64,000 nucleotides of DNA, taken from positions 49,450,158 to 49,514,157 of the forward strand of contig OY829540.1 in assembly GCA_963691705.1 (NCBI GenBank), read 5' to 3'. Source of the DNA: Viola odorata (lineage: Eukaryota; Streptophyta; Magnoliopsida; Malpighiales; Violaceae). The translations under genes and the position numbers were made by a program. This document shows, one piece after another, positions 35,301-47,257 of this stretch (positions are counted from its first letter, which is position 1; every line of letters starts with the position of its first letter). A model generated the notes under the pieces. It searched no databases and had not been told where the DNA came from. It saw nothing but the letters and a program-made list of their open reading frames with translations.

Positions 35301-35979
35301 TAGTAGTAAGCTTCTCAAAAGCCTTAACCAGATGCTTCACTAACCCACTTTCAGGTACACTATTCCTGGCCTCTTCAAGCAACTTTTCTCTTCTTCTCTT
35401 GACTGTAGAAGTACCCTTTTCACCCAATTGCTCAACCTCCCCCGTGTTTTCATCATTGAATCCTGTCGTCCCATCTTTGATCTCAGCTTGTTGAGCCATG
35501 AAACTCTTGTCAATCTCCTCACTTTCAGCATCACTCTCCCCTTTATGATCACGATCCTTTTCTTTCCCCTCTTCTTCTTTCTCTTCATTAGCATCCCTCC
35601 GGTTCTTGAAAAACTCCTCTTGAGAAACCCTCAAAGTCTCATACGCAACACACAAACACTTCTTCACATTTCCCCCAAATCTGTCTTTACACTTGCAATC
35701 TACGGCGGGATTTGGATCCTCTCCTCCCTCTTTCTTTGACTTCTTTCTCGCTACCACAAACTTCCTCTCCCTGATCTTGTTCCGAGGCGAATAAAGAACC
35801 AAACTTTGGCTCGCAACCGGAGGATTTGGATTCTTAGATGTGGATTTCTGGGTAGATTTTACAGATTTCATTAATGGGGAATTTCTTGGCTTTGAATAAG
35901 GGGAGGAGATGTTAGGGTTTGAGTTCTCTGACTCTTTCACTGGAGTCATTGGTTTAGGGTTTTTGGTGGTCAAATCCAT
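32360..35979 (-). CDS. TPX2-family microtubule-associated protein (532 aa, 8 coding exons)
   Basis: Exons on the minus strand: 35979-35018, 34899-34854, 34727-34635, 34534-34415, 33247-33149, 32806-32747, 32662-32568, 32483-32360. All junctions are GT-AG, the sizes sum to 1599 bases, and the frame is open from ATG 35,979 to TAG 32,360-32,362. The N-terminal half is charged and disordered, with SPRNKIRERKFVVA and a Cys-rich CKCKDRFGGNVKKCLC patch shared with plant TPX2-like proteins. The C-terminal TPX2 domain includes FKLRTEQRGRMKEEEF and PYFDKPFVPRRSTKHPTVPK. Family knowledge: such proteins bind spindle and cortical microtubules, and some activate Aurora kinase. The size suits the Arabidopsis TPXL class. 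Which paralogue it is, and whether it binds Aurora, cannot be read here. Confidence 0.9.
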
Positions 35980-36196
35980 CGGAAATCACTTCAAAACTGA
36001 AGAATCACCAAAATTGAAAAAAATGGGTTTTGGTTTAATTTTAATCAGGAATTGAAGGATTGGTGATACAGAAGGAGAGAGATGGGTTTGGTTTGATCGC
36101 AATGAATGAGAGACGAGAAATGTTGAGGAGCGGAAAGAAAAAGGGAACGTTGAGGGTTCAGGACGCTCTTAGTAACGGCTAGTTTTCTGTGTGGTC

Positions 36197-36224
36197 GGGG
36201 GGGGGGGGGGGGGGGGTGGGGGGG
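36197..36224. repeat. Poly-G tract upstream of TPX2-family gene
   Basis: Twenty G, one T, then seven G on the plus strand, about 220 bp upstream of the start codon of the minus-strand gene (so a C-tract on the coding strand). It is capable of G-quadruplex formation. The length may be affected by sequencing error. Confidence 0.9.
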
Positions 36225-38730
36225 TGACGTTGGGCGTTGGATTGTTTAATTTGAATATTTGTTTGATTTTTGACCGTTAATTTTGGGTGATTATTAGAAG
36301 GTGATCGTTTGCTAGCAACCGTTATGGATGAGGAGGAATACAATAAGAAATATGATTTTTCTTACTTAATTTAGATGGATTATTCTCCCACTAAATTATC
36401 TCTATGTTGCTTAAACATATGACTTGATAATTATTTTTATTTCGATAAAAAAACAAAATAGAAGGCAATTTTAACTTCTGAAAAAAAAGAAAATATGAAA
36501 CTTATATGAATAAATTATAAACTCAACTTTACGTTTATACTCTGAATTTGGATCACACCTTAATTTTCTAATTTAGTCAAATATATATATAATTTTCTAA
36601 TTTGGATCACACCTTAATATATCATTAGCGAATACGATGGATGGACTCATACACTAACTTATTAAACTACAATTTGACGAGCTAAATAATATCATTAGTG
36701 AGAAAATAAATAAGCATATTACTCAATAACAACATATTAAAAGTCTAAGCATATAAACTACGTAAAAAACCAAATTTACTTTTTAGTTTACAATTATTTA
36801 TATTATAATTTTTAATTGGATTTAATTATTTGCATTGGGGGCATTTTTATTATTAATCATCTTCATTTCACTAGTTTTTAATTAATATTTTTTTATAGGT
36901 GAATGTGAGATTCAAATTTGAGTTTAAAATTTTACTAATACTTTTGTCACCAATAAAACAATCAATGAATTATATGTCTATTGACTTTTATTTTAATTAG
37001 CTTATTTTGAAGATTTCTACCTGTATCTTACCAGAAAGTCGTACTGTTTTTGTGTTATTTAATTATTATGTTTTTCCTTCTAGATCATAGATACGTAAAA
37101 TGCATGCTTGTTATAGGAAATAAAATAAAATCATAATGCATATGAATGAAAAGCATGCTCATGTAAGTGAAACCCACGTCTTCGTGTGCAGTGAACCTGG
37201 CCGGTCATTGAACCGAAAGAAAATTTTGGTCGGTTCACTGTAACATCAGCCTGAAAAAAAAAAAAAAAAAACTTTTCGTATGGGAAGAAGAATTATGGTG
37301 ATTAATTGACTTGCAGCAATAGTTAAAATCATTCATGAAAATCTGGTTTCAAAAAGTTTTTATTGTGGTTCTGTGTTTTCATTACCGAACCGATAAAATT
37401 AGAAATTAATTGATTTTTGGGTCCAAAATTAAATAGTTACTTTGATATTAATAGAACCTCTAAAAAAACTACTCCATATTAGTTACAAACCGAATGTAAT
37501 GAGGATTTTCCTTGGACATGGCACAAACCACAAAGTCCCACTTTCACCTCTACTTTTTTTCTTCTTTTAAAATCAACATAATATTGAATAAAGAAATGTA
37601 ACGAGAAATAAATTTAATTTGGTGATTTTAGTTATATTTATGATATACAAGATTTTCTTATAAAATTACATAAAATTTTGAATTTTTTATTGAAAGAATT
37701 ATCAGATAATGTATGTATAAAGGTTTTATGGTACATAGGTTGAATATTGGTTAAACCTCAATTAGATCCTGATATGGTTAAAAATTGACTTGGAGGCCCA
37801 AATAGCTCAATCTATAAGTCAGGCCCAATGACACCATAGATCAGGACCACTTGATTACTTAACAATATCCATATAAGTGTCTTTATACTATTAAGATTCA
37901 ACAATTAACGTCTAATTAGAACGAATATCTAACTCTCTACCCATGGAAAACATTTAAAGAGTTCATTCTTACTATACAAAGGAATTGGGTACATCTCAAA
38001 TCTGCAACCAGACTAGCAGAATCCTACTATAATCATACTACTAAACTCTATAAAATATTCGAAATTATCTGATCACAAAGTACACACAAAATTACATCTT
38101 ACCTAACAAATCAGCTCAATTATTGTCTAACTTGAGCGTTAAAATGACCCTCAAGGAACCCCTCGGACACACTAACAACGTCTTTTCTACGAATCTATGT
38201 AGAAACAAATGGAGTCAATTGCCCCTACAAAAAAATATTACTATTTATTTACATGTATTCACGAAAAAACACAAACATTTATATGTTTGCCTCTACGAAA
38301 CTGTTAAAGTCTATACATAAAGTTTCCCCCACAAATTTAATTAAATTTTCATTGATCTATGATGTTTTTTTCTAGTGACAAAATGATGATTTAATTTGTG
38401 TAATATGATTAAAATGAATCCAAATCAATCAAATGAATTTGTTTATAAGAAAACTTTTCTTTTGTTTATAAGTTGGAGTTTATCAATAACACCAATAATC
38501 TCTACTAACTTTTTTCGTGAGTGGTGAAACTCGATAAATATTCGATAATTATAAAGGTATCCCCCAAACTTTAAGGTGCATAGTAGATTTTTTATTTGTT
38601 TATTTAAAAAAAATCATTTGATCTAACGAATAATAACATTGGAGTTTGGATCTTATGATTTACAAATAATTAGCTACTTCAATGGATTAAGGAGCCCTTT
38701 AAGAGGTAATGAAAATTCTTATTGTATTTT
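36225..38730. other. AT-rich intergenic region
   Basis: No gene supported. Small features only: a direct repeat of TTTGGATCACACCTTAAT near 36,548 and 36,601, and a short inverted repeat CAGTGAACC / GGTTCACTG at about 37,190 and 37,232 that may be a MITE remnant. The short open frame at 38,123-38,320 has no recognisable features. Confidence 0.6.
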
Positions 38731-39390
38731 GAAAAAAAGTTATAAAATTCTCCTATGTTTGTACTAAATGTCTGAAAAATACCTCACGTTTATAACTGAG
38801 TCAAATAAAATTTCACATTTGTCAATTTTAATAGATCGCACTCTAATTTTAAAATTGTCTTAACACCTATTTGAGTTTTTCAAAAATTTACCTTAAATTT
38901 GTCTGACGTGAAAAAAAAATTATAAAAAAAATGACATTGAAATTTTTTCATCCAGACAATTAATACTCAATTATGCTTTACTGTATTTTACAACAATTTT
39001 TGGATGTTATTTGGAAATTCTAAGAAGGTTGGTACTTGGTTTAATATAATCCAGATAATTAATTAATTTGTATCCATTTTTTTAATACTTTTGATAGAAT
39101 TTCAAAATTTGCATTATTTTTGGTTTAGATTAACATGATATGCATTTTTAGATGTGTTGGAATTAATTTTACGTTTAATTTTGTTTTTAAATTTTTTTTA
39201 CTTCAGTGTTTATCAGGTGTAAAGGGAGAAAAAAAACTCTCTGTCATTTTTTTAATAAATTAATTTCTACATCAATTAAATAAATTTTAAGATAATTTTA
39301 AAATTAAGGTGTGATATGTTAAAATTAATAAACGTGGAATTTTATTTGACTTAATTATAAACGTGGGGTGATTTTATAATTTTTTTCTTA
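38731..39390. mobile_element. Diverged terminal-inverted-repeat (foldback/MITE-like) element
   Basis: The left arm 38,731-38,871 and the right arm 39,290-39,390 are reverse complements with scattered mismatches. Shared words include CACGTTTATAA, GTCAAATAAAATT and AATTTTAAAATT. The left arm has an extra ~30-bp insertion. The interior is AT-rich with no ORF, and no clear target duplication remains. It is probably an old non-autonomous DNA transposon; the superfamily is not determined. Confidence 0.7.
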
Positions 39391-40421
39391 TTTTTTATGC
39401 TAATTTATCATTTCTCAAATTATTGAAGTAAAATTCAATTCAAATCATTCTTTATTTCTGCTCAGTTAAAAATTGATTTTAACATCTAGCGTCAAAATGA
39501 AAACTTTTTGAAACTTTTTAGGTAAACTATATAACTTACAAACTATTAATCCCCTTAACAACTTACTATCAAAGTCAAAATAAAAAATTTAGTAAACTAT
39601 ATAACTTTTTAGGTATTTCCCCTTAACAACTTACATACTATTAATCCCAAATCCATTGAAGGCATCCATGCCCTCTTTTTTTTCTTTTTTTAATTTTATT
39701 TTATAGTGTCAACTGGTGAAATATTTTTTCTCATCAGATTATTTTTAAATTTGATCTATACTAGGGATTAGAAATTAAGAATTAGTGTTTTTAACTATTA
39801 AATATTTTTTTAATATTATTTTAAATTTTCTCTTTTGACATCATTATGCAACTCCATTAAAAGATTAAGATCAACATTATATGCACACAATTTCCCCCTG
39901 AACTAACCTTATTACTCCCTCTCCGATCTTATTTAATTATCGTTTTAACCTAAAAATATTGTCCAAATTATCTGACGTCATGGAATAAAAAATTACCTTC
40001 TGTGGAGAGTTATTTTGGCGGGAGAATTTACAGAGAATAAGTAATTAATTTTTAATTTGCAAATCTATTCCTATTTTTTATTGTTTTTGAGGAATTACCC
40101 ATTACTCAATTGCTCTAATTTTCGTTCCAAAAAATTACAATATATTTACGTGTAAAATTAACAAAAAATGGAAAGAAAAGCATCCTCCAGGAAAGCACCA
40201 ATTTAGCCATAGGCAGTCCAGATTGCAGCCTAATTGTCCAAAAAACCGCGTGGAATATTTTTTCCTCTCTTCCAACCAAAAGACAGATCGAGTAATTTTT
40301 TTAAATTTAATTTAATAAATATCAGGTTACCGTTTTACCCCTCTGTAATGCGTTGAGATTTCCCCATCAAGCAATAGTAACTACAGAATTTCACAGGGGC
40401 AGATCTCGGATTCCCCGTGCG
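39391..40421. other. AT-rich intergenic region upstream of UGD
   Basis: No ORF supported. It contains a short duplicated block (CTATATAACTT and CCCCTTAACAACTTAC, near 39,520 and 39,598). The proximal few hundred bases are presumed UGD promoter. Confidence 0.55.
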
Positions 40422-40429
40422 TATTTAAA
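40422..40429 (+). promoter_or_regulatory. TATA box of UGD
   Basis: TATTTAAA followed about 30 bp later by a pyrimidine-rich leader. It lies about 140 bp before the inferred 5'UTR splice donor. Confidence 0.6.
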
Positions 40430-40454
40430 CCCGCCTACCCCCGCTCTGGTTTCC

Positions 40455-41027
40455 GTTATAACAAACAAAACCACTAATCCTAGTCTCCTCCTTTTTTTCT
40501 CTCTTCGGACGATTCTTCCGCGATTCACTCTCTTCTTTTGCCGCTAAAATCCAGTAAGAAAGGTACGAATCCAAATCTCCATCAGTCAATCTCTGTTCCA
40601 GATCTGTCTTTAGTTTCGTCATTTTTGGTTTTGATTTTGTTTTGAAATTTTGAAATTTCTGTGTTTCTGTTCCGGGGGAATTGATCTGTTTGAATGATGG
40701 AATTTGTTTGCTTGGTAATTGAAAATTGATTAGATTTAGTGTTGTTTTGATCTGAATTGTGGTAGATCTACTGTTGCAAGTTGCGTAGTTTGGTTTAGAT
40801 CTTAGTGTTCTTAGCTCAAAGTTGTTGAAATGATGATTAAGTGATACACGCTCTTATGTTTTGCGATACTTGTGTGATAGAAAGTTTTGATTTTGATTAG
40901 TTTTAGTTGTCGAAATGATTCGCTTTTCTTATTTTGTTTGAGGTGAGATCATTCATAGTAGGACTTTCAAAAGCTTAAGATCTTGAGTTTAACTATGAAT
41001 TTTACTTCGTTTACCAGGAGAAGGAAA
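40455..41027 (+). other. UGD 5'UTR with leader intron
   Basis: Leader exon to about 40,562, then a T-rich intron from GTACGA (40,563) to the TTTACCAG acceptor at 41,017, then ten bases before the ATG. The same donor context (AAGGTACG) and a 24-base interior match at the same spacing occur at 53,751-54,001. That supports this donor over the nearby GTAAGA at 40,553. Confidence 0.65.
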
Positions 41028-42470
41028 ATGGTGAAGATCTGTTGCATTGGAGCTGGATATGTGGGTGGGCCTACAATGGCTGTCATAGCACTGAAGTGCC
41101 CGTCAATTGAAGTGGCTGTCGTAGATATCTCTGTCCCTCGTATCGCAGCCTGGAACAGTGACCAGCTGCCTATCTATGAGCCTGGTCTTGAAGATGTTGT
41201 GAAGGAGTGCAGGGGAAGGAACCTATTCTTCAGCACTGAAGTGGAGAAACATGTTGCTGAGGCTGATATAGTCTTTGTTTCCGTTAACACACCAACCAAG
41301 ACTCAGGGCCTTGGAGCTGGTAAAGCTGCAGATCTGACATATTGGGAGAGCGCTGCACGTATGATTGCTGATGTTTCAAAGTCTGACAAAATTGTTGTTG
41401 AGAAATCAACAGTGCCAGTTAAGACAGCAGAGGCAATTGAGAAAATTCTGACCCACAACAGCAAGGGGATCAAGTTCCAGATCCTATCAAACCCTGAGTT
41501 CCTTGCAGAAGGAACTGCAATTGTTGATCTGTTCGAACCTGATAGAGTCCTTATTGGTGGTAGGGAAACCCCAGAAGGGCAGAAGGCCATTAAAGCATTG
41601 AAGGATGTTTATTCTCAATGGGTCCCTGAGGACCGCATACTAACCACCAACCTTTGGTCTGCTGAGCTGTCTAAGCTTGCAGCCAATGCCTTCTTGGCAC
41701 AGAGGATCTCCTCTGTTAATGCCATGTCTGCTCTCTGTGAGGCAACAGGAGCCGATGTCGCTGAAGTGTCATTTGCTGTTGGTAAGGATTCAAGAATTGG
41801 TCCCAAGTTCTTGAATGCTAGTGTTGGTTTTGGTGGGTCTTGCTTCCAGAAGGATATTCTGAATCTTGTGTACATATGTGAGTGCAATGGTCTTCCAGAT
41901 GTGGCAGAGTACTGGAAACAAGTCATCAAGATCAATGATTACCAGAAGAACAGATTTGTAAACCGTGTTGTCTCGTCTATGTTCAACACTGTTTCAAAGA
42001 AGAAGATTGCCATTCTAGGATTTGCCTTCAAGAAGGACACTGGTGACACTAGGGAGACCCCAGCTATCGATGTTTGCAAGGGTTTGTTGGGAGACAAGGC
42101 CTTGTTGAGAATCTATGATCCACAGGTTACTGAAGACCAGATTCAGAGGGATCTCACCATGAACAAATTTGATTGGGATCATCCTCTTCATCTCCAACCA
42201 TTGAGCCCCTCCACTGTTAAGCAAGTGAGTGTAACTTGGGATGCGTATGAGGCAACCAAGGGAGCCCATGGTATCTGCGTTTTGACCGAGTGGGATGAGT
42301 TCAAGACTCTCGACTACAAGAGGATATACGAGAACATGCAGAAACCAGCTTTCGTGTTTGATGGAAGGAATATTGTGAACGCGGAACAGCTGAGGGAGAT
42401 TGGCTTCATTGTGTATTCGATCGGGAAGCCACTGGACCGATGGCTCAAGGACATGCCTGCAATTGCATAA
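41028..42470 (+). CDS. UGD: UDP-glucose 6-dehydrogenase (480 aa)
   Basis: Uninterrupted CDS from ATG 41,028 ([16 protein letters not shown]). The longer open frame upstream starts at a non-ATG codon within the leader, so it is not used. The enzyme oxidises UDP-glucose to UDP-glucuronate with two NAD+ in the cytosol, feeding pectin and hemicellulose sugars. Visible features: the GAGYVG nucleotide-binding loop (residues 8-13), [10 protein letters not shown], the catalytic Cys near residue 272 in [10 protein letters not shown], and the second Rossmann motif [16 protein letters not shown]. Length equals the plant norm of 480. It is intact and appears functional. Fragments of a second copy lie at 53.7-56.8 kb. 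Confidence 0.98.
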   Translation: MVKICCIGAGYVGGPTMAVIALKCPSIEVAVVDISVPRIAAWNSDQLPIYEPGLEDVVKECRGRNLFFSTEVEKHVAEADIVFVSVNTPTKTQGLGAGKAADLTYWESAARMIADVSKSDKIVVEKSTVPVKTAEAIEKILTHNSKGIKFQILSNPEFLAEGTAIVDLFEPDRVLIGGRETPEGQKAIKALKDVYSQWVPEDRILTTNLWSAELSKLAANAFLAQRISSVNAMSALCEATGADVAEVSFAVGKDSRIGPKFLNASVGFGGSCFQKDILNLVYICECNGLPDVAEYWKQVIKINDYQKNRFVNRVVSSMFNTVSKKKIAILGFAFKKDTGDTRETPAIDVCKGLLGDKALLRIYDPQVTEDQIQRDLTMNKFDWDHPLHLQPLSPSTVKQVSVTWDAYEATKGAHGICVLTEWDEFKTLDYKRIYENMQKPAFVFDGRNIVNAEQLREIGFIVYSIGKPLDRWLKDMPAIA

Positions 42471-43927
42471 GCAAGGAGTTGATCGGCTCGCTTGGGTTGA
42501 GGGTTAACTGATTACAGTTTGGAGCGGTCAATTCTATTCTTTACAAATTTTTTTTGTTTTACTTCTTTTAAGCACTGTCCTTGTTTCTTACTTTCTCGTA
42601 GTAGCGGGGGACGGTTGGCGTTATCATCTTTGGTGGTAGTAACTAGTAAGGGGTTCTATGTTTTGCCATTTGTATTTGAGTTGTATCATATTTATCTGGT
42701 ACTTGATGCTTAGGACACATACTTTGATTATTGTCTGCTTTACTTTACTATCATAAACAAAATGAATGTTTACACATTGCTTCTCCTAGTTTTAGTTCTT
42801 TCTTGTCTCTTCAAAAAGTTTCTTTACCATTGCTTTACTTCCCGAGTGCATAATGGGTTGTCAACATGTAAAATGCAGAACAACATGGCAAAAGTGCAGG
42901 TGGTTCGGTCCGGTTATAAATTCAATCTCTTCTTTTGGACATTGCTTGTGGTCAATTGCAACATAAATCAATGAATCCGATAAGAGATTTGTCTATTCAT
43001 AGCTAAAATTTCGAGTTTGAATCATGGGATTAGAGCAAACTATGTTAGAAGAATTAATTTTTTTAAGAGCCCAATATATTCAAACGAGATCAGTCTCAAT
43101 ATAAGAAGATCACTTAACAGAAATAAATCAATATTTCAATTTTGAAATATCCCCCCGCTCAATCTTGATAACTATACAAGTTACACCGAGTCGTCATCAA
43201 TATAGAGAATAAGTTGTAGGACTGGCCGCACATGATCCAGTTTTCAGATCAATTCATGATATTCTACTTCTGGAGTGCTGACAAAGCATTGAATGCACAA
43301 AGTTTGTTGCCAAAATTCACTAAAGTAACAAAATAACCTAAAAAAACAAAAACTAAAACTAAATAACCTAAAATAATGAAGAAAAAAAAGAGTAAAGACA
43401 TTGCATAGGTGCCGATTGGCAATTACTTTGATCTGACAATGAATACACACTCCTAATTCGGGTACACTGGATGCATAAAGCTTTATGTTTACCTATTCAT
43501 ACAAAAATATATAAGACCCGCATTTTATTTATTTTTTAAAATTAAAAGTTGGTCTACACTCTTTTACACTAATAATGTAAATGAGCTAATATAAAACAAT
43601 ATACACCGAATAAATTTAATAATTTTTCCGTAAATTAAGTTGAGCATTTTATTTTGTAAACTATTTTTTCTGCCACGAGAAAACAAACAAACAGAAGGGA
43701 GTTGCTCTAAAGCCTCTAATGCAAAACGGCATTTAAGAAATTACTTCTGCCACAAGAAAGAACCATTTTTTTCTCAAATCACCCACAAGATCACAAGATT
43801 ACAAGCTGTGACCAAAACGCACGACAGTCAACAGCGGAGCATGTGCAAGTGCAAACCAACAAGCGAGTACAGTTAAAATGAGATAAGCAAAAGTAACAGT
43901 CTACACACACCTACACACCTACACACC
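42471..43927. other. UGD 3'UTR and intergenic region
   Basis: The first ~250 bp are the UGD 3'UTR; the motif GGAGCGGTCAATTCTATTC recurs in diverged form at 56,757-56,776. The rest is AT-rich with no supported gene, and ends in a run of CACACCTA repeats (43,905-43,929). Confidence 0.6.
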
Positions 43928-43934
43928 TATATAG
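43928..43934 (+). promoter_or_regulatory. TATA box of the C2H2 zinc-finger gene
   Basis: TATATAG, followed by a ~530-bp leader with a long CT-rich stretch (44,040-44,090). A leader intron is possible (CCAAAGGTTAGGG near 44,270), but its ends are not clear. Confidence 0.5.
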
Positions 43935-44489
43935 CTTGGCTTCCATGCAAGGATTTCATTCGCCTTCAATCTTCAAAACATAGCGTCAATTTAGAGAGAC
44001 AAAATCTGTTTCGTGTTCAGGGCCATAAGAAAAAAAGGCATTTCTTTCTCTCTCGCTCCATCTCCCTCTCTTTCCCTCCCCCAATCGCTTTAACTTTGAA
44101 ATTCAAGACTACACACCAACAGAGAGCAAAACAGAGCATCAGAACAGAGACCCATTTTGAGTATAGGGCGATTCGATTCTACTACTGAACTGGGTCTTGT
44201 TTTACTTTTTCTTCAACCCCACAAGAACCCAACAAGAACCCACGTGCTTCTTTCTGTTTTTTGATTCCAAAGGTTAGGGCTTTACGTACCTATCTTCTCA
44301 ATTTGGGTTTCTTTCGATTTGGGTTTTCATTGTATTCTCTGTTTCTGCCTTTCTGGGTCTTTCTTGTTTTAGTTTCTCTCGAATTTGTCACTGAAAAGAT
44401 TACATTTTTCTTCTGAAACTTGAGGTTTTGCTTAGTTTTGTGATCTGGGTTTTTGTAGATTGGTTTGATTGGGTTGGCGAATTGCTTAA

Positions 44490-45809
44490 ATGGATCAAGA
44501 TCAGGAAAAGAGGCGAGTGTGCAAGTTTTGCAACAAGAGTTTCTCGAATGGGAAGATGCTGGGTGGTCACATGAGGAGTCATGGAAGTACTGCTGCATCT
44601 GTTGAAGGAGAGCCTATGGTTGAAGGCAGCAACAAGGGTTTTGAAGGTTATGGCCTAAGAGAAAACCCCAGGAAATCTTGGAGATCTGTTCAAGAAAGTG
44701 TGAAATGTGAAGTGTGTGGCAAAGAATTTGGGTCACTGAAATCACTTTATGGTCACATGAGGCTTCATCCACCTCAAGAAAGGAAAAGGATTCACTGCAA
44801 CCAATGTGGCAGACTGTTCTGGTCACCAAAGTCTCTCAGTAATCACATGAGACTACACTGTAAGGAGGTTAAGGGTAGTTCACAACCTGATCATCTTGGT
44901 GCAATGAGCTTATCAGATTCAGATACTGAGATTGTGTCTCTTGTGCGAAGAAAGCGATCGAGTAGATTAAGGTACGAAATCAGTGCTACCCCTGATTCTT
45001 CATTTTCTAGCTTGAATGAATCTGTATCTGTATCTGTATCTGGTTTTGAAATTGAGCAAGAAGTTGAGGATGTGGCTATGTGTTTGATAATGATGTCTAA
45101 GGGCCAGTTTGATGGGTTCAATGCTAGTAAAAGAAATGAAATAAGTGAGAGTGGCCATGTTTCTGATGATGATGATGATGCTGTCAAGATGAAGAAATTT
45201 GCAAGAATGGGGAAGTTTGATTCTCGTGCTTCTGATTCTGAGGAGTCAAGTGAGATTTTTGATAAGGGTTTGGATCCAACGATACCCGAATTGGAGAATG
45301 AATCAAGAGGGGGATTCCAGTGCAGGATCTGCAATAAGACATTCCTCACTCATCAGTCACTTGGGGGTCATCAAACATCACATAGAGCAACAAAGAGGTG
45401 TGAGGGCTTCAAGACTGATAGTTTCCCAATGGATGAGCAGATTGAATTTTCATCGAAAAATGAGGCTGCGGACAAATTTCTGAAGCTCAATTGTATTCAG
45501 GATTCAGAAAAGCATGAAATGAGTGGAGTAACTGAGAATGTTAATGGGTCAAAGGAGCACAGATGTGGAATCTGTTTCAAAGTTTTTCCTTCAGGCCAAG
45601 CTCTTGGAGGTCATAAGAGGGCTCACTTAGGTAAAGCAGATGAAGAAGAGCGTTTGGAGATTCAGAAAGGTGATAATTACTGTGGTTTCGATATTAATCT
45701 TCCTTACATGATTGACGCAGAGAAGACTGGTCAGGATTCTGAGTTGAAATCATGGTGGGGTGGAAGTGGCAGCAAGCATGAGCCACTGCTGGGGCTGATT
45801 GCTCACTGA
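44490..45809 (+). CDS. ZAT-like C2H2 zinc-finger transcriptional repressor (439 aa)
   Basis: Intronless CDS with five C2H2 fingers: residues ~11-31 (GKMLGGH), ~73-93 (KSLYGH), ~103-123 (KSLSNH), ~278-298 (QSLGGH) and ~359-379 (QALGGH). The QALGGH core is plant-specific. An EAR-type repression motif, FDINLP, lies near residue 400. An acidic Ser-rich middle (VSVSVSGFEIEQ) and a basic RRKRSSRLR patch near 151 (possible nuclear signal) are present. Layout matches the Arabidopsis ZAT1/ZAT4/ZAT9 type, nuclear repressors. Targets are unknown. The gene is complete and appears functional. Confidence 0.93.
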   Translation: MDQDQEKRRVCKFCNKSFSNGKMLGGHMRSHGSTAASVEGEPMVEGSNKGFEGYGLRENPRKSWRSVQESVKCEVCGKEFGSLKSLYGHMRLHPPQERKRIHCNQCGRLFWSPKSLSNHMRLHCKEVKGSSQPDHLGAMSLSDSDTEIVSLVRRKRSSRLRYEISATPDSSFSSLNESVSVSVSGFEIEQEVEDVAMCLIMMSKGQFDGFNASKRNEISESGHVSDDDDDAVKMKKFARMGKFDSRASDSEESSEIFDKGLDPTIPELENESRGGFQCRICNKTFLTHQSLGGHQTSHRATKRCEGFKTDSFPMDEQIEFSSKNEAADKFLKLNCIQDSEKHEMSGVTENVNGSKEHRCGICFKVFPSGQALGGHKRAHLGKADEEERLEIQKGDNYCGFDINLPYMIDAEKTGQDSELKSWWGGSGSKHEPLLGLIAH

Positions 45810-46899
45810 AGAGAAGTATTGCTGTACCTGGCTTGACAAGAGTTTTAAATTTGCAGAGACAAGATAGTTTCTTTCATCACTGATTCAAGGAGAAGTAGTA
45901 CATACAGAGGTAGAATTTCCATTTGCAGCTCTAGCTTAGGTTTGAGACTTATCTGGCTTTATCATTTCATTCTTGAAACATGACATACTACTTCATTTTT
46001 TTCTGGAAGTGAAAGGTTCGTCGATACACTTCCCTTTGGAATTTCGATATTGTAGCAAGACTTGGTTGATTCCTTTTGCTTTGTAGTTTCATAATATGCT
46101 GATAGGAAGAAATAAACAGAAACATAATGGTTGTGGTAGATTGAGATCTCCATTTGGCTATTCATTCTTTTGGACAACTGTACTAAAACATAATGCAATT
46201 CTGGGAAGCATAATTTTTCTATTGTTGAGTGTTGGTGAACATCATTTCTCCATAGTTTGGCCTGTCTGCAGATCTGAAGATTGGTGATAAACAATATATT
46301 GATAATCACACACCGCGTCTTGTCAGCCACGTTGATTTGATTTGTCAGTCAGCTACACAATTTGTGATTTCACTAACCATTTCTATAGCTTTGCTTCGCA
46401 TGACTTTTCTTGTTGAGTTACTGATCTCTCTGTCAAAATCTCTCTTTGCATCTTAACAAACAATCTTCTTATGCTAGGACCCCACCTATGCAAAAGAAGC
46501 CTTTTACTTGACCTTAAAGGCAAAGAATTCCTAAATCACCTCAAAATGCTGTGAAATTTTGAAGTACAGAAATTAAATTGTAGTTTAAGTCTGACTGCAT
46601 ACTGTCAAGTTGCTGCTAGCTAGTTAGCAACTGTTTGATTGCTCGAATCCTTAAGACCTCGCTCGCCCTTGAATTCGAACATTTGTGGTGAAAAGCTGCT
46701 GTTAGGCTAAAGGTTAAATGTAGTGAAGAAGCATTCACTTCTAGGTATGCAAAACAAGACAGTAAGTACCCTTTTGAAAACAATATGTTTTAATTTGTGC
46801 AATATCAATGATTGGCATTTCCTAGAGAATTATGGCAAGATGATGAATCTGGTTTTAGTTACGTGGGCATGGCCGTGCGCGTAAGATGTGCGAAAAAGG
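45810..46899. other. Zinc-finger gene 3'UTR and intergenic region
   Basis: No additional gene supported. Short open frames on both strands lack codon structure or recognisable motifs. It ends at the TA target site of the mariner element (46,900-46,901). Confidence 0.6.
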
Positions 46900-46901
46900 T
46901 A

Positions 46902-46935
46902 CTCCCTCTGTCCGCCATTACTTGTCGTTTTAGCA
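46902..46935 (+). repeat. Left terminal inverted repeat of mariner element
   Basis: 34 bp, perfect reverse complement of 52,803-52,836. The CTCCCTCTGTCC start is the usual end of plant mariner/Stowaway elements. Confidence 0.97.
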
Positions 46936-47257
46936 GTGGGCACGGAGTTTAAGGCGGCACTGTGCCCGTGGGTGAGAAGACCTTGCTGCCCCTCCTCTTT
47001 CCTCAGCTCTGTATTCCTTTCACCTCTGTACTTCGTTCCCTCTTTGGCCGCGCGAATTTTTCCAAAATTTTCGCGGCCTCCCTCCAAACTTCGAGTTGAA
47101 TTCAAACCAAAAATTGGAACTCTGGCCGCCCAAATTCGAATATATTTGGGGACAATGGTATCACTTCAACATTTTCAGCTCCCCATCCATTTTTTCTTGA
47201 CTCCAAAAGTCTCAAATCTCACCCTCTATTCGCTTCACCAACTCTTGCGGCCAAACA

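Noticed and set aside
40983..41027. Fifteen-residue N-terminal extension of UGD
   Set aside because: The start is TTG in the leader intron; the standard plant N-terminus MVKICCIG begins at 41,028 just after a splice acceptor.
46902..46935. Stowaway MITE end
   Set aside because: The end sequence looks Stowaway-like, but the matching repeat lies 5.9 kb away with an intact transposase between, so it is the full mariner element.
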